Part shown: positions 11,526 to 24,475 of the stretch, piece by piece
Position numbering within the stretch: position 1 is the stretch's first letter
How the letters are laid out: each line of letters opens with the position of its first letter
Source of the DNA: Agriotes lineatus
Lineage: Eukaryota > Arthropoda > Insecta > Coleoptera > Elateridae
Assembly: GCA_940337035.1 (NCBI GenBank)
Contig: OW679203.1
Location: 29,583,495 to 29,647,494, forward strand
DNA: 64,000 nt
Reading direction: 5' to 3'
Translations under genes and position numbers: made by a program
The notes under the pieces: generated by a model
What the model was told of the DNA's origin: nothing
Databases searched by the model: none
Seen by the model: only the letters and a program-made list of their open reading frames with translations

Positions 11526-11920
11526 ATAGTATTTTGCACATAGCTCAGGTTTTTAACTTTGACGAAAATAAGCATATTGTAGACTCAACAGACGTAGGAC
11601 AAACACCCTGCTTGAGTTCTGTCGTCAGCGCGTCCTTTATACCTCTGTCGTAAGCGAATACAGAAGTTAAAGCGCGGGGCTAGAATCGGGGTCCATGTCG
11701 AAGCCTGACTTCGAATCCCACAGCAGGCGGAGTTTTTTTTTTATTTGTAAATTGATGTACGCGCATTACTAAGTGTTTATTCTAATTGCTACAGTATTAT
11801 TAGCATTGTTAGAATATTTGTAACCAGTATGTTTGTAGCTGTTGCAAGGGAAGTTGCGTGTAAATCCCTTTACAGATTATTTTTCTTAGAATTATTAACT
11901 GTTGGCTAGTAGAACAACTT
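11526..11920 (+). mobile_element. Dispersed SINE-like repeat, copy 1
   Basis: The unit begins near ATTTTGCACATAGCT, contains GCGTCCTTTATA and GGTCGTAAGCGAAT-like blocks, then a B-box-like CTTCGAATCCCA, then ATTGATGTA and CATTACTAAGTGTTT. The same blocks in the same order occur inverted at 43950-44340, and partly at 41640-41970. The three copies differ by many substitutions, so they are old. The internal TTCGAATCCC suggests a tRNA-derived promoter, which would make this a SINE of about 380 bp. Confidence 0.65.
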
Positions 11921-11989
11921 CTGCGAATTTTTCTCGAGTTCTGCAATCGAAAAATATGAAAGCATACAATTGTGCAGTATTGTAACACC

Positions 11990-13690
11990 AAAAATCCAGA
12001 GAACTTTCACAGAACCAACAGAGATGCGTAACTAGTGTAACTATCACTACAAGAAAATTCCCACTTAATATATGATCTTTGAAGATTTAATTATTATTCA
12101 TTAAAAGCAAAGAGTAAAAACAATGTTATTTTAAAACACGCAAAATACAGTAATTAATCTCATGTTAACGTCATTTAACAGAAAACTAAACGCGACACTA
12201 ATTAGCTGACGTCAGCAACGATCTCAGCAGACTACTAAATCACACGCAAGTGCCCAAAATGTTGTATATTTATGAATTTAAGAAAAAAATATGCATAAAT
12301 ATGGAACAGAGCACAATTTTAAAGTAGCATAGCCTTGACTCGACTACCTTTTTTTTTAATTATATTTTTATCGCTCATGTGTTACATACGTGTCTACTTA
12401 AATTTATTTATTCCAGCTACAGAGAATAATTTCAAATATTTATCCGGATTTTTAGTTGTATTGTATTTGTGGAACATCACACATTACAATAATTGCTTAC
12501 TGTTATTTATTTCTGTAAATCCTGGACGTAATAGCGAAACAATTGGCTACACAGTAGGTTACCATGACTACGTAAGTTATAGTTGAATGTTTAAGAAACT
12601 TTGAACATGTGGAATTTGACATTTTGGCATAGTTCTTCGGTTCGTTCTGCATTACCTTTTTTTTCGTATTTATAAATAATTTAGTTTCATTTTGTTCCCA
12701 TTTTAATAAAGAGGCATTTCGTATAAGCTCCAATCGCTTTGCTTTGCATAGACGTTGACCATGATTTATTTACGTTTGATGTTTACATTTTCTTGAAATT
12801 GTTTGTCAGTGTCAGTGAGATGAGGAATTGTTGTCTAATTATTATTTATGTATTGTCCAGGAATTATACTAGCCATTATTTATAATCTTAAAATTAAAAT
12901 AATTGAAAATATTATATTTTATCATCTATCCTGCCGTTACAATATAGTATGGTTTAAGTAATCAGATCCGAAGATCGCTATTCAATACCGCTTGAAACAT
13001 GTAAAACAATATCCAAGAAGTATGTCAACATAACATGAGTTGTGTGTGTCGATACCCTCGCTCATATCACATGCGGCAAGTAGTTGGCAGCTGGTTGGGT
13101 TGCACCGAAATGTGCTCAAAATTGAAACGGATTAAAACTCGCCGCCTGCAGAATCGGCGATATAGCAGTTTTAATGTGACCTGAAGGGTTCCGATGTTGT
13201 AGCCGAGACCGCCATAAAGTCGCGAGTTTATCGTCATAGTCGATAGCAAATGCGGTGGAAGCTTTGACGATGACTGCGAATGTAGTAAATACGTTTTTGT
13301 ATCCTTTTGGATGTTTTCTTTTCCATTATTAAATCCATTATTATGGTGTTTTGTTTTTAACACGTGGTGTACATTTTCTGTTGTGTTTAAATACGTTTTT
13401 GCTTTTGAAGTACTAAAAAAACTAAAAGTCGTTGCTATACTTGGATTAAAACGTCGATGGAATGTAGGTCACTCATTAATTATTATTTTTTTCCTTAGTT
13501 ATTGTTAAAAATTAAAAGCCCCAAATACAGTTCTCACGAGCCGCCACTGACTCACACATGGACACACTCAGTTTACAGAATCTGATACAAAACGGTCATA
13601 TTTCCATAGCTAGGCCCTACTCAAAATAATCGTGAATAGCTTTCACGAAAAAAGGAAAAACAATTTTTCAGTTTTCGACAACTATAGGTA
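11990..13690. other. No gene seen
   Basis: A+T-rich unique sequence. A 98-codon minus-strand ORF at 13067-13363 sits in a slightly richer patch but has no motif and no supporting splice pattern. Confidence 0.4.
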
Positions 13691-13699
13691 CTAACACCC

Positions 13700-14224
13700 T
13701 AAGTCTGAAATTCTAAACACCTACTAGGTATTCTCTATTATTTAATCTCTTGCCAATCGATGTTTCAGTGTCATAATTCCTTCATTACAGAAATCTACAA
13801 CTTTGCCCTCTGATCATGAAATCACCCCAGTTTTTAAACTGTCAACGTCCTTGAAATGCGTTCCACGAAGGTGAACTTTCAATTTCCCAACAGAAAGAAA
13901 ATCGAAGGCGCGAGATTGGACGATTAGGCTGGTTGTGGACTAATATCGAATGCCAAGTCAGCCTGTTTTGAATGTCGCTGCAAAGCATTTATGCGACGAC
14001 GCATTGTCGTGCCATAGGAGCATTCCTTTTTGCAGCCCTTTGATCGCGCCATTTGGTCAGAAATAAGCAGTAATATGCACCATTGGTGGCAGGACCATCG
14101 TCAGGAACTTCAATAAATACGACACCGCCACACTCATTTTCCCATCGACGGACGCTCCGTTCTGACGGAGAAGCATCCTGATAAACTGTTTTGACCCTTT
14201 CAGAGTTTGCTCAGTTTTCTCCAT
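13700..14224 (-). pseudogene. Mariner transposase fossil
   Basis: Starting near 14224, the minus strand reads a helix-turn-helix piece, TVYQDASPSERSVRRW, typical of the mariner N-terminal half (VYGDASPSERTVRRW). It then jumps to MLLWHDNASSHK, the catalytic LLHDNA-H motif, and after stops to GKLKVHLRGTHFKDVDSLK and DFCNEGIMTLKHRLAR, the C-terminal end. About half of a normal 340-350 residue transposase is missing between the first two parts. Stops and frameshifts follow. The element is dead. I did not locate its terminal repeats with confidence. Confidence 0.75.
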
Positions 14225-14429
14225 ATCCAGAAACTATCACAACACACTCTACTAGCTCGAATATAAAATCTAAAGTATAGAAATCGGGACGAAATTTACC
14301 AAACTGACTTACGTTATTTTTACCTATCCCATTAGTCGACATATCACTCTTATTTGTGAGCGAAGTTTCAATAATCGTTAAATTGTGTCAGAGAATGTTT
14401 CAGTAGTTATACGCTCGGTCGGTACTGTA

Positions 14430-15900
14430 CAATAGAACTACAAAATCCTTTACAACTTTGGATCCTTGCTTAGTTTCCCAAATCACATTTTGAGTTTTTA
14501 TCTAAGTAAATTTGAAGGTTGTAAGCATTTAGTCCTGATTTTGAGTATTTAGTTCATCAACCGTGGTATTCTTGTCAGTCATGAAACATTTCTACCCTTG
14601 AATTGGGCACGTCTTAGATGGCGTTGTTGACACTAAACAATATATATTATAGCGCATGGAAATTCCTGGTTGTGGACAGGCCCTTCAAGCTGCTGAACTT
14701 GCGTCTCTCTAATGGACGCCTCGAATACACCTTTGAATATAACACAAATTGGTATGTTCACCTTGTATATGATAAAATTCCGTTCCCTTGATTTACACAT
14801 GCTATTTGCTACACTTTAAGCTAGTGTGCAGCAGGCCTCACGCTGCTTTTAATCAACTCAGCTCGCCCTGGGACGAATATGCACAATATACTTTGGAGTC
14901 GCAAACGTGCAGCCCTCAGCTGAGGCTGGCGTGAAACTAACTTCTTCTTCGTGGAATATGTATAGGTTGAAACTCCCCGCATCCCGCGACCAGGAGTGGA
15001 AGAGCGTTTCTCGCTGTATGCGCAAATTACGCACATACCACAAAAAATACATATAAAAATACAAGTCAGCTCTTGCTTTTAAATATGAAGACACATATTA
15101 TAGATGAGGGATTCAAGCCCCATTTCATGAGTCAAATAACCTCTATAAAGCTACTATTTTACTAAACACAATTCCTTGTTAAGTAAAACAGATAATAAAA
15201 TTAGTTAGGCTAAGATATTTATGACGATCCGTGTGTAGAAAACCAACAAACGCATGACGTAGTTACCACCTGAGTACCTACATTCTGTACCCTGCATCGG
15301 GTACTGTGAATAAAAATTAAATAAAAGAGCCAATCTTAGCTAACTTTTGCATTGACAATTGTAATATAATAATTAATAGCTTTTGAAAGTCACATTTACT
15401 TGGCGTAACTGAAATAAAATCTATTACGGAATTGCCAATATTAAGATTTAATTTTGGCTTAGACTGCGTCAACTTTGTAAATAAACACCCAGCATTTTTT
15501 TGGCTTTATGTGCCTTACGCCTTGTGAACTTGAAAATGAATTTTGTAATGATTATGCCCGTTGGTGGCTCATGAACCCCTAGAAACCACCCGTGTTTCTT
15601 GAGTACTTTATAAACAAGAATATTTAGACACACTTATCCTTTTTGCTGTTTGTGCGCCCATACAGACTTTTCACAAAAGAGCGCTATATACAAAGCATTC
15701 GACAAAAGTATGACCCAAATGGTTAAAGATGATCCGCACATCTGAAAAGTTTAGCGTCTCTACTTTATAGTAAAGCTACAGTTGAGATGATAGGACATGT
15801 CCTAAAAAGGTGCAACATTAAAACTTTTGAACTTTGGGTAATATAAACATGAAGATGATTTAGATTTAGTACACTTTGGGCCCCATTCTTTCACGATTTA
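14430..15900. other. No gene seen
   Basis: Mixed composition, with a G+C-richer patch at 14820-15040 that yields two overlapping minus-strand ORFs (71 and 78 codons) and no domain. TATACAAGGTGAACATACC on the minus strand near 14750 looks like the tip of an inverted-repeat element, but I found no partner. Confidence 0.35.
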
Positions 15901-15954
15901 AAGTATCACGCTTCAGCCGGTCGCGCGCCTCCGCTTCCATGTGCACTTGACTTG

Positions 15955-16045
15955 GCCGACCAATCAGCTTTAACACCGTACCGCACCGCTGATACAAGTG
16001 GGCTATAAATGCCTTCACGCCGACCTCTGGAGCTGTAAGAGCAAC
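15955..16045 (+). promoter_or_regulatory. Possible RNA polymerase II promoter
   Basis: A CCAAT box (GACCAATCAG, about 15957-15966) lies about 40 bp before a TATA box (CTATAAAT, 16003-16010). A start around 16035 would fit the usual 25-32 bp spacing. The surrounding G+C is high for this window and a G+C-rich block follows downstream. No coding exon can be attached to it, so this rests on motif spacing alone. Confidence 0.3.
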
Positions 16046-16679
16046 TTTGACTAATCAAGGACCACGACGCGATCTAGCTGAAATTTAATTTAATATTGCT
16101 AGTTCGAGTTACAAAAATTGGACACGTGGAGTGGGTACCAAACGTACACAGATCGTAGGTCGAAGAGATAACAAAATTCAAAATCCATTTCGGATCTTCA
16201 TAAATTTGAAAAATATGTCTAAGTTGCGTAAGAGAGACAAACTATTTTTTGCTACTAGTGGTACCTAAGTAATATCAGTTGCCAGATATTAAAATAAGAA
16301 GTACCTCGTTGCGATTCGCGAAACAAGTGACCGTCACAGAGCAAAAAGGCACCCCATAGCCGTATGGTGGCCGACCCCAAACCAATAAAATCCGAAGGGC
16401 AGTCACCGCTTTACACGCCGAACAACGGAAGCATTCCAAGAAACGGTAATTGAACACTGCAATTGCGGGAAAGAGACAAAAGCGGACCACCGCCGATATC
16501 CCAAACAGACGAAACGCGGGCAGAAAAATGATAAATCTGAAACCGTACATCACGCGAGTGGAGAAGGTAGAAGTAGTAAATGATAGTGATTTAGATAGGA
16601 GTAGCAAGAGGCGCGATAAGGAGAGAAAACGAGGAAAGCGAGAAAAATAACGTGAATTTGCATCATAAGCACATTTCGC

Positions 16680-17290
16680 GGGGACAAGGACGGGCTAATT
16701 AGGACCGCCGCGCGCGACGGAGACGCAGCGATCGCGCGGGCCGCGCGACGGAGATAGATTTACGGCGCTCCCAACACTTTAGATAGAGATAACTTCAGGC
16801 ATAGCAAATTTGCATTCGCATGTTTTCCAATTGGTGGGAGGGAGCGCAACGCAGCGCAGCCCGCGTGCGTGCGACGGAGACGGCCGCAGCCGGCCACCAG
16901 AGTCGAAATAACGTGATTTCATTATGGTTCTCTGCAAATGGTTATTTAAATTTACTGCGTTAATGAACAACACAGTTTAAGTTTAACTCTAAGCCCATTT
17001 CTGTACGTATTTCTGCCTTTTTTCCCGGGTGCCCGTCTCACGCCCTCGTGGTATCAAATAATTGGCGACCGAGAGGCTATTAATTAGATATTACTATCTC
17101 GCCGCAGTCTTTTTACACGCTGATTGTAATTAAAACCAGCAGTTGAGCAACGAAACTATGTGATTTGAAGCGCATTGTAATGCAATAGAACGAAGGAATT
17201 TAATTACGGGACGCCGACAGCCTACGCGTTGCACATGCAAATACTCGCGTTGCTACCGATTTGGCTTGTTAAGCATTTTTCAGATTGTTA
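16680..17290. promoter_or_regulatory. G+C-rich block with homeodomain-type sites
   Basis: The left part (16680-16900) is CpG-rich and carries three copies of a GCGACGGAGA motif (about 16715, 16746 and 16872). The right part is mixed and contains ATTAATTA, TAATTA and an ATGCAAAT octamer. This looks like unique regulatory DNA (promoter-proximal or enhancer). No ORF here has a recognisable domain; the 66-codon basic ORF at 16450-16650 may be chance. Confidence 0.3.
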
Positions 17291-17299
17291 TGTGAATTC

Positions 17300-19045
17300 C
17301 CTTTTACAGAAATGTCACTTTCCTATTCTGATTTTTTGCTAGGTACAACAAAAATTGTTTAGGCAGAAACATCTCACTGAGCTTACTATCTTTCAATATT
17401 TTACCCACTTCTGACGTCATAAATATGATGACGTGTCAATGTTATTTATGTTATGATAACCTAATCTAGATTATTCAATTAAAATTGACTAATCTAATGT
17501 TTAGTTTTTAGCGTACCGTGTGTAGAGCAGGGATTACACGTCGATTGTGCGGATTCAAGCTGAAAAAGAAGGCAGTTTTCGATGTGATATCGAGTTCACA
17601 GAGCCATATATAATTATAGTCAGTAACTGGCGTATACTAATCGCTATAAGTAACTTCGAAAATACAATTCATTAAAGAAAAAAACAATATAAGGACAATA
17701 AAAACAACTGGCCGTTGTCAATTTTTCCTTGCCCTGCCGACTACAATATCTAAACAAGAAAAATCTATTTGTTTGCTAACAAGATTAATATTGAGTATTC
17801 CAGAAGGTTTCTAACTTAAAAATGTTAAATTAGCGGTCCGCTATAAGGACCAAAGCAGCCCTACCATGACAAACTAGTCATTCAATATTTTTTTATTCCG
17901 AAAAAATACGTAGTTTTCATCATTATTCTCATTTAAAGCTTAAGCAAAGCACGAGTAACGATTATTTCATGAATATAAACTGTACGACAATCGCTCGCCT
18001 GCGTTCATGGACTCCTTGGATCAGATCGAAGTGGCTCAGTTTTTCGACAATCTGCGGACCGCAGCGGTGCTGTGAGGGGAGAAGACGGTAGGTGCAAAGA
18101 TCCGATATTTAGCTTTGAATTGGGGCCCCTCACGTTTTACTCAAGCAGTCTGACCCCGGCTGTAATAACGCGCGTCTCGAGTTACCGATGTCGATTCTTC
18201 TAACTTCGGTACGTAGTAGATGACTTCATCGAGTGCAGATGAAGAAACGCAACGTTTTGGAATTTTATACGTATACAAGGTCATTTTAATCACACTTATT
18301 AGCATTAGTGAATAGTTCAAAGTATGTAGTGAATCACAAGTTGAATATGTATCGCTTTTAGAAAGTTTGAAGCCTAAGCAGTCAGAGTTTTTTCATGCAG
18401 AACATAGCAACTAGGTTGCTAAGTGCCAACAGTGGTTAATTATGTTATCTGCGGTTCCACATTGTGTGGTATCAAGAAAAAGCATAACAAAAATTCTGTG
18501 GTATCTATCTTCCAATACAGGCATTGGGTCCCTGTTTTACACCAGTGCAAATATTCTGATCACATTCTGATCTAATACTCTATTAGTTTTAAGCAGAGGC
18601 GGATCCAGAGTTCCTAAGAAGCTGTCAACTAATTTTTGTAGATTGAACAGTAAGGCTAAACTAATAGTTTAGGTAGGTAATGCCTACTATGGGATGGTAC
18701 TAGGTAGATATAAGAATAAAAGAGATAAAAAATAAAAATAGATTTTTCATATCTTAATTTTTTTGGATTTCAACAAATAAGAGACACAAGTTAAATTAAC
18801 ACTCCTATAGTACTTTAAAAAGAAATATTGCACCGCTGTGTTAGCTATATAGGCTATACAAAAATAACAAAAAAGTCAACTTTACACTATTTAAAAACAG
18901 GAACAATAAACCCTTCTAGCAATACTGAAATAAAGGTACACTATAATACATGGTCTGGCAACGATGGGAGGCGGGGGGAAGGGGAGAGATATTTCTAAAA
19001 CTATAAGGGTTACATAAATATTGTGTATTTAAAAGTTGTAAGTAC
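17300..19045. other. No gene seen
   Basis: A+T-rich, with a moderately richer stretch at 17990-18230. No domain, RNA gene or clear repeat. Confidence 0.45.
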
Positions 19046-19049
19046 AAAG

Positions 19050-19375
19050 GTAAGAAGCCGAGTAGCGCTTGCTTTGCATTAAGCAAGTCCTAGGTTCGAA
19101 TCCCGCGAGGGCCGGAATTTTCCGCAGCCTTGGCGATTTGAACCGGACTCGGTGAGACTGTTCACAGTTGGGCACCAAATTAACTGTACTCTACTCAGAA
19201 CCACTACCTAAAAGATAGAGTAACAAGGAACATAACACACACACACACAACTCACACAATGGTTGCTGTGCAAGCACAAAAGGCGCGCTCCAACTCTGTA
19301 TCCCGAATCCGGGGCAAGTTGAGCATTGTACCGCCAGATGCCAGCGCATAAAGCACCAGCCTCTACACCGCAACG
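19050..19375 (+). mobile_element. tRNA-derived SINE, copy 2
   Basis: The head at 19056-19112 has GTAGCGCTTGCTTTG and a B box AGGTTCGAATCCC, followed by GGAATTTTCCGCAG, as in the copy at 9760-9950. A (CA)n run at about 19231-19250 and a further G+C-rich tail follow. Loss of a good A box and the sequence after the tRNA-like part make this a SINE, not a working tRNA gene. Confidence 0.6.
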
Positions 19376-19379
19376 TAAA

Positions 19380-21600
19380 ACGAGGTTATCGATTATACAT
19401 ACAAACATACAAGTACAAAGGTGGTGCATATTGAATGTCCTATATTCAGTTAACTTGAAAGTTTTGCATTGAAATACTAATAATTTTATATCAAGTTGTA
19501 TGGGTCTAGTGTCAGTTGTTTTAGAAATACATATCAACGATTTTATGCAAGAAATACTGACTTTCAGGTGGCTGCTGCAAGAGAAAAAAATTATACGTAT
19601 GAAGAAAAACGTTACCAAAAAAGTATGGTTTTCGTGAACTACCTTTCTAGTGGAAAATGGTGGTTCTGGGTATTACTGATATACATGGTGCTGAACATTA
19701 GCAAATTTAATAATTTCAGTTTTTTTTCAAATGGAAGGCCCTGTATGAACTTTTTAAAAGCGCTTTTAATGAGATTATTTTTTATATGTTACTTCATACC
19801 TCTAAATTCAACTGTTTTTCATAAAAAAAAACGATTTGAGCCACTTAACATGCTTAATTTCAAGAGAAAACGACAAAAAATCCTTGTCTTATATGTATGC
19901 GAATAGACAAGCCAAATATAGTTATCCAAATAACTATATTAAAATGCATTTTAATTACTTTCACACGTAATTTTTTTCCGAGAAAGGAAATACGGACGTT
20001 TTTCGGGGAACGTTAGGGTTCTCAATTTAGAAAACCAGTTAGGAAATGCCTTATTTTGTGTAACACTTGAGATCTCTGTATAAATGAATTACCTAAAAAT
20101 CAAGTATGTACGTTTTTGCTTTCCCGTGAAATGTTATAAAATAAGTGTTGTTTTACATACGAGTACTTAACTCTAAAATTGAAATTTTGCAAGCTTTGAA
20201 TATTTTAAACTTTGACTAACTAGTTGTACAATTTAAACAAACAATGAACACATTATATTATTAACAAAATCTAAAAATGCGCCGATAACTATGTACCAGG
20301 TGCTGTTCATTCTTTTGTCTAGTGGAGACTGGTATACACTAGACAGTTCACAGAATCGACATGGACGAGCGACGAAAACCCCACCAACGCTGGGGGGTGA
20401 GGGCAAATTTGCATCTATTGGAATTAAAAAGAAATGAAGAATGTTGAAAAAGCATTCGGTAAATTCAAATTTAAATTACGAGCGGATGCTATAATGGTGC
20501 GTTTAATTTATAGATTTCGTAAGTATCGCTAGGTCATCATCATTATGTAAAGCAAATAATTGCGTCTAATAAATTTATTAACACACAGTACAAGCCAGAA
20601 TTGGGCTAAACGTCTATGATAGGACAATGAACACAATTATCGGAGCTAAAATGAGTAACTACTAATATTTAGTTGCTCGTTTATTTATTTCTGACATTCG
20701 AGTTCATTTTATTCAAGCTGTTTTTCTTTGAAAACTTCAGTCTTTCTAGATACATTAGTCCTACCTGTGCAGGATATACTGCCATATGTTGAATGTTCGA
20801 TGAGCTATTAAAAAAAATTAGCTGGCACTTTATCGACCATTGGCTGTTACAGGTTATGCATGCAGGAACTTACGAATTTACTGGTAGATTAAAAACATAT
20901 AGATTTCTATTTAACCACTTGTTAGAGTTCTACATTGCAATAAAAAATAAATTACTCGTATAATAACATGTCCATGAAGAAAATTATAAGAAAATAATTC
21001 TATTTAACAACAACACGTGCAAATTAACGCAGAATACACATTTCACCCAGCGCCCGATTTAGGGAAGTCTTTCTATGATTCAGATTAGTAGTACGTATAC
21101 GGACGCAAATAGAGTCCCACAAAATGCAATTATCTATTTTTTTTAAATCATAATGAACAGTAATATATTCTACAATCGTTAAATCAATTGGTATTGCTAT
21201 TACTTATATGTTCTTTATTTTCAAAAGCAAAGTTAGGCTTTCTGAAAGAAAATATATGCTGTAATTTGCAAATAATCTTTCTACAACTGCAGAAATAACT
21301 GGGGCATCTTAAAACATACAATTGGTACAAAACTAAACGTTAATTCCGACACTAACAATGTTTACACCAAACAGACAGCTGCTCTACCTTGTAGCGCCAA
21401 TTATTATAAGACTATGACAATGTCTATACGAATCGGGAACCCACGAAATTCAACTTACCCTGTAAAATATTTTGGTTCCGGCTCACTACAGTCGAGAAGG
21501 GTGGGTTCGATAACGATAAAATTGTGGGTTTAAGATAGTTCAGAATGAATTTTACAGTCGCCACGTAATTTATCGCATTTAAATAACCTAGACAAAAACA
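19380..21600. other. No gene seen
   Basis: A+T-rich sequence. A 136-codon + strand ORF (19496-19906) is full of F, K, N and Y codons as expected by chance in such DNA and has no motif. Confidence 0.45.
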
Positions 21601-21609
21601 ATGACAATC

Positions 21610-22090
21610 GCTAAAGATCCAGTGAGATGTAAATTAGAGGTAGAAAACGTACTTGGTGGTGCTGCTGGCTAGCAATGGTCAAATAGAAAAGGAAACCAGG
21701 GATCAGATAATAAAGGCCAATACAGTTGCAGGCTGTTTGAACGATATTATATGAAACAAGTACATCGAGCAAGAAACAAAATGTAGAATATATAAAAGTG
21801 TCCTGAGACCCATTATATCTTACACGAGCAAAATAAAGCAACAAGGTAAAGTAGTAAAGTACTACAAATGATACTGGGAAAAACAAGATTGGATAGAATC
21901 TCCAAGAGAAAGTTGCGACATTTCAAATATATCGGATTGGATCATCAAAAGAAGAAATCGGTGGAGCGAGCACATTGACAGAATGAATGATGGAAGCATA
22001 GCGTAGAAAGCCCGCGATAGTAAATCCTAAGGAAGAAGATCGATAGGACGACTGAGGAAAAGATGGATAAACATTTTATAGAGTGAAAAT
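21610..22090 (+). pseudogene. LINE 3' end (reverse transcriptase C-terminal part)
   Basis: The + strand reads LGGAASNGQIEKETRDQIIK, KANTVAGCLNDIIWNK and KCRIYKSVLRPIISYTSK. It continues, in other frames, with NRWSEHIDRMNDG and GRRSIGRLRKRW. This is the C-terminal end of a jockey-like LINE ORF2 (KANRVAGCLNDTIWRNK, RPIMTYAAETR, RRSIGRPRKRW). Frameshifts and stops are frequent, and the 5' part is absent. The assembly gap begins 35 bp after it. Confidence 0.75.
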
Positions 22091-22124
22091 TTGATTGGTT
22101 AAATTAACAGACTAGTATCCTAAG

Positions 22125-22224
22125 NNNNNNNNNNNNNNNNNNNNNNNNNNNNNNNNNNNNNNNNNNNNNNNNNNNNNNNNNNNNNNNNNNNNNNNNNNNN
22201 NNNNNNNNNNNNNNNNNNNNNNNN
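22125..22224. other. Assembly gap of 100 N
   Basis: Exactly 100 N, the usual placeholder for a gap of unknown size between contigs. Order and distance across it are not guaranteed by the sequence. Confidence 0.98.
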
Positions 22225-22322
22225 GTACAGCTTCTTCAACTTGGTCTTTCGCATTTGGAAAGCACCTTAGATCTGGTCTAATCGTCTCAAATTCGTCGTA
22301 CTCTATCACATAGTCAAAATGC
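22225..22322 (-). CDS. Putative exon cut by the assembly gap
   Basis: On the minus strand a CCCTCAG acceptor at about 22323 is followed by an open frame that runs without a stop into the gap. It reads HFDYVIEYDEFETIRPDLRC and then FPNAKDQVEEAV. The acidic, soluble-looking sequence and a reasonable acceptor make it more than a chance ORF, but it is only 32 codons long. I do not recognise the protein. The rest of the exon, if real, is inside or beyond the gap. Confidence 0.3.
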
Positions 22323-22329
22323 TGAGGGA

Positions 22330-23430
22330 TTCATACGTTTTCTCTTACTCAAAGGTCCGTTTTCCGTATTTTTTCCTTATTATCAATAGTTTTATCTGAC
22401 TATATCTTGTACACTGCAGGTAAAAGACTGTTGTGATAGCTTTTCTCTTGAATGTCTTTGTTGTTATTACCACAATATACTTAAGTAAAACTTCTTCCAT
22501 ACATGGATTGAGTCGCACCCAAGAACTATATACCTTAACGTACACTTCCTAATAGCCGATACATCTACACAGCGGACGGTTTTTTGTGAACAGAACTGTA
22601 GAGAATAGATAGTAGAAAAGCTTTTGAATAATGGACAGTTTCAGATTTCTCATAGGTGTTCGGTATGGAGAGGTTTCACTTTATTTAGTCTACTTTCTGC
22701 AGTGATTACACTCATTTTCTTAGTTGTAGTATGTCGCATGTTTACAAACTTTATGAATATGAGATAAAAATTATGCTTTCCTGCTAGTAGTTGTTTACTT
22801 ATTTATTGAACACAGAGGGTCCGCAATGGAGATGGACGCGTGGTGTGAAAACAGTCGGGTCACACTGGGTCACGGCCTGTCCCGTCGTGAGCGTGAGTAA
22901 TATTTGAAAATCGGACCGTGAACGTGAGTGAACTTGAGTTAAAATTTCCAAGGCGTGATTCGCGTTTTACGTTAAATATTTAGTAATGAATAAAAGACTG
23001 CAGGATGCCCCGCTCCCCCGCTGCACACCCATGTGGAAGATTTAGAGCTGGGAGGTCATTGTACTTTTGTGTGGCAGCCTGTAGCGACGAACCTTCGCAC
23101 CTGTGTTGTGTTGTGAATGTTGTGTCTACAGTCATTCGCGTGTCTGTTTCTGTAGGTGATCAATTAGAACTTATATTCAGCTTCTATAAAGCACATACGG
23201 TTTAAAACAATTGGCTGTTTATTTAGAAAGTCGATGGACTAAGTCAAAACGGAAACTGAACCTTGATACCTATTATTCCATTGTTAATGGACATAGTGTA
23301 CTGAATGAAGAGTGTGTACGTTACATGTGCTGGAAGATAGGCTTTTTGTGTTAGATAGAAGCTTTTTCTAGATTTTTTTAAAAACTGGTTTATTTCGTGC
23401 AGTTTGTATTGTATTAATACCAAGATACTT
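22330..23430. other. No gene seen
   Basis: A+T-rich, with a richer patch at 22820-23160 containing a 66-codon ORF without motif. The left LTR of the Gypsy element starts at 23431. Confidence 0.45.
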
Positions 23431-24459
23431 TGTTAGCTATATTTATCTATCAATTCCTTTACCCACCTTTAGGTCATCGCTATATCTCTTAGTTAACAAT
23501 CGATCACTATAAAAGTATATTTGAGGCCCGTCTCTAGCATCAGTGAAGACGTCGCGGATTCTAGTTTATGATGTTATAAATGGCGCCAACAAGTTAAACT
23601 CAAATATACTGATATAAGCCAAGAAACTTGTAACTTCACTTTCTATCAACTAATAACAATACGATTATTGAACTCCCTATCAAAATGAAAGAAAGCAATA
23701 CTTGTAGCTGGTTTTATTAATACTCGAACATTACTACCATCGATCAGACAATTAGCATCTTTACTATTACTACCTCACGCAGGGTACCCCAAATAGTTTA
23801 ACTTAAAACGCTCGTAAGTCTAATGGTTACACAGTTTTTATATGCAAAAATATCATCAGATTCTAGCTACAACACTTATCTTTGTGCCGATATACTCGCA
23901 GACATTTAATACGTCCCGTTACTTCTAACACATGTCAGCTTGACAGGTTCCAACCTCGGCTGTCATTTGCTATACCTCGACCCTCAATACTGCGGTAGAT
24001 TAGCTTTCCAATACTGTCCGCCTAATAGTTGTTGCTATAAATCGAATTTCCAGGTAACAAAAGGCAAATTCCATATTAAACTACATACCCTGTTCACAGG
24101 CAATAAACTTCGCAATCGTTGTATTCGTGTTTCCCAGATCGCTTTACAGCTTGAATATAAATATTCATTGGAAAAATGACATCTGCTTAATGAACTCCTT
24201 TACAGGAACGGCTGGCTAGTAAACCAATTCTTTACTATCACCAAACCAGAATAAATGGCGAGATTGTCATTTACACCCCACGAAAACTCTTGCCTTTTTT
24301 AAAAGCTGATATACAAATTTTTCTCAAACAAACAAACGTTGTTATTATATCTTCCCTAGCAACGAACAAAGCCAATCTGATATTAATTTTATCGCGTCAC
24401 TCTCACTAGATTCCTCATTCAACACTAGTATTAATATCAAATGCTTTTGACACGTAACA
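23431..24459 (-). repeat. 3' LTR of the Gypsy element
   Basis: The left copy is the 3' LTR because the element is on the minus strand. It starts TGTTAGCTATA and ends GACACGTAACA in + orientation, giving the usual TG...CA with a TGTTA/TAACA inverted end. A 79-codon + strand ORF inside (23940-24179) is identical in both LTRs but antisense to the element, so it is likely chance. Confidence 0.93.
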
Positions 24460-24475
24460 AACTCCCCCCTTACCA
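24460..24475 (-). other. Polypurine tract
   Basis: Directly inside the 3' LTR the minus strand reads AAGGGGGGAGT, a purine run at the expected site for plus-strand DNA priming during reverse transcription. Confidence 0.75.

Noticed and set aside
16275..16650. ORFs of 110 codons (minus) and 66 codons (+) in a G+C-rich patch
   Set aside because: Opposite-strand overlap in a region where high G+C lowers stop frequency. No recognisable features.
19496..19906. 136-codon + strand ORF
   Set aside because: Rich in F, K, N, Y and I codons as expected in A+T-rich DNA. No motif, no splice context, and an antisense ORF of the same length overlaps it.
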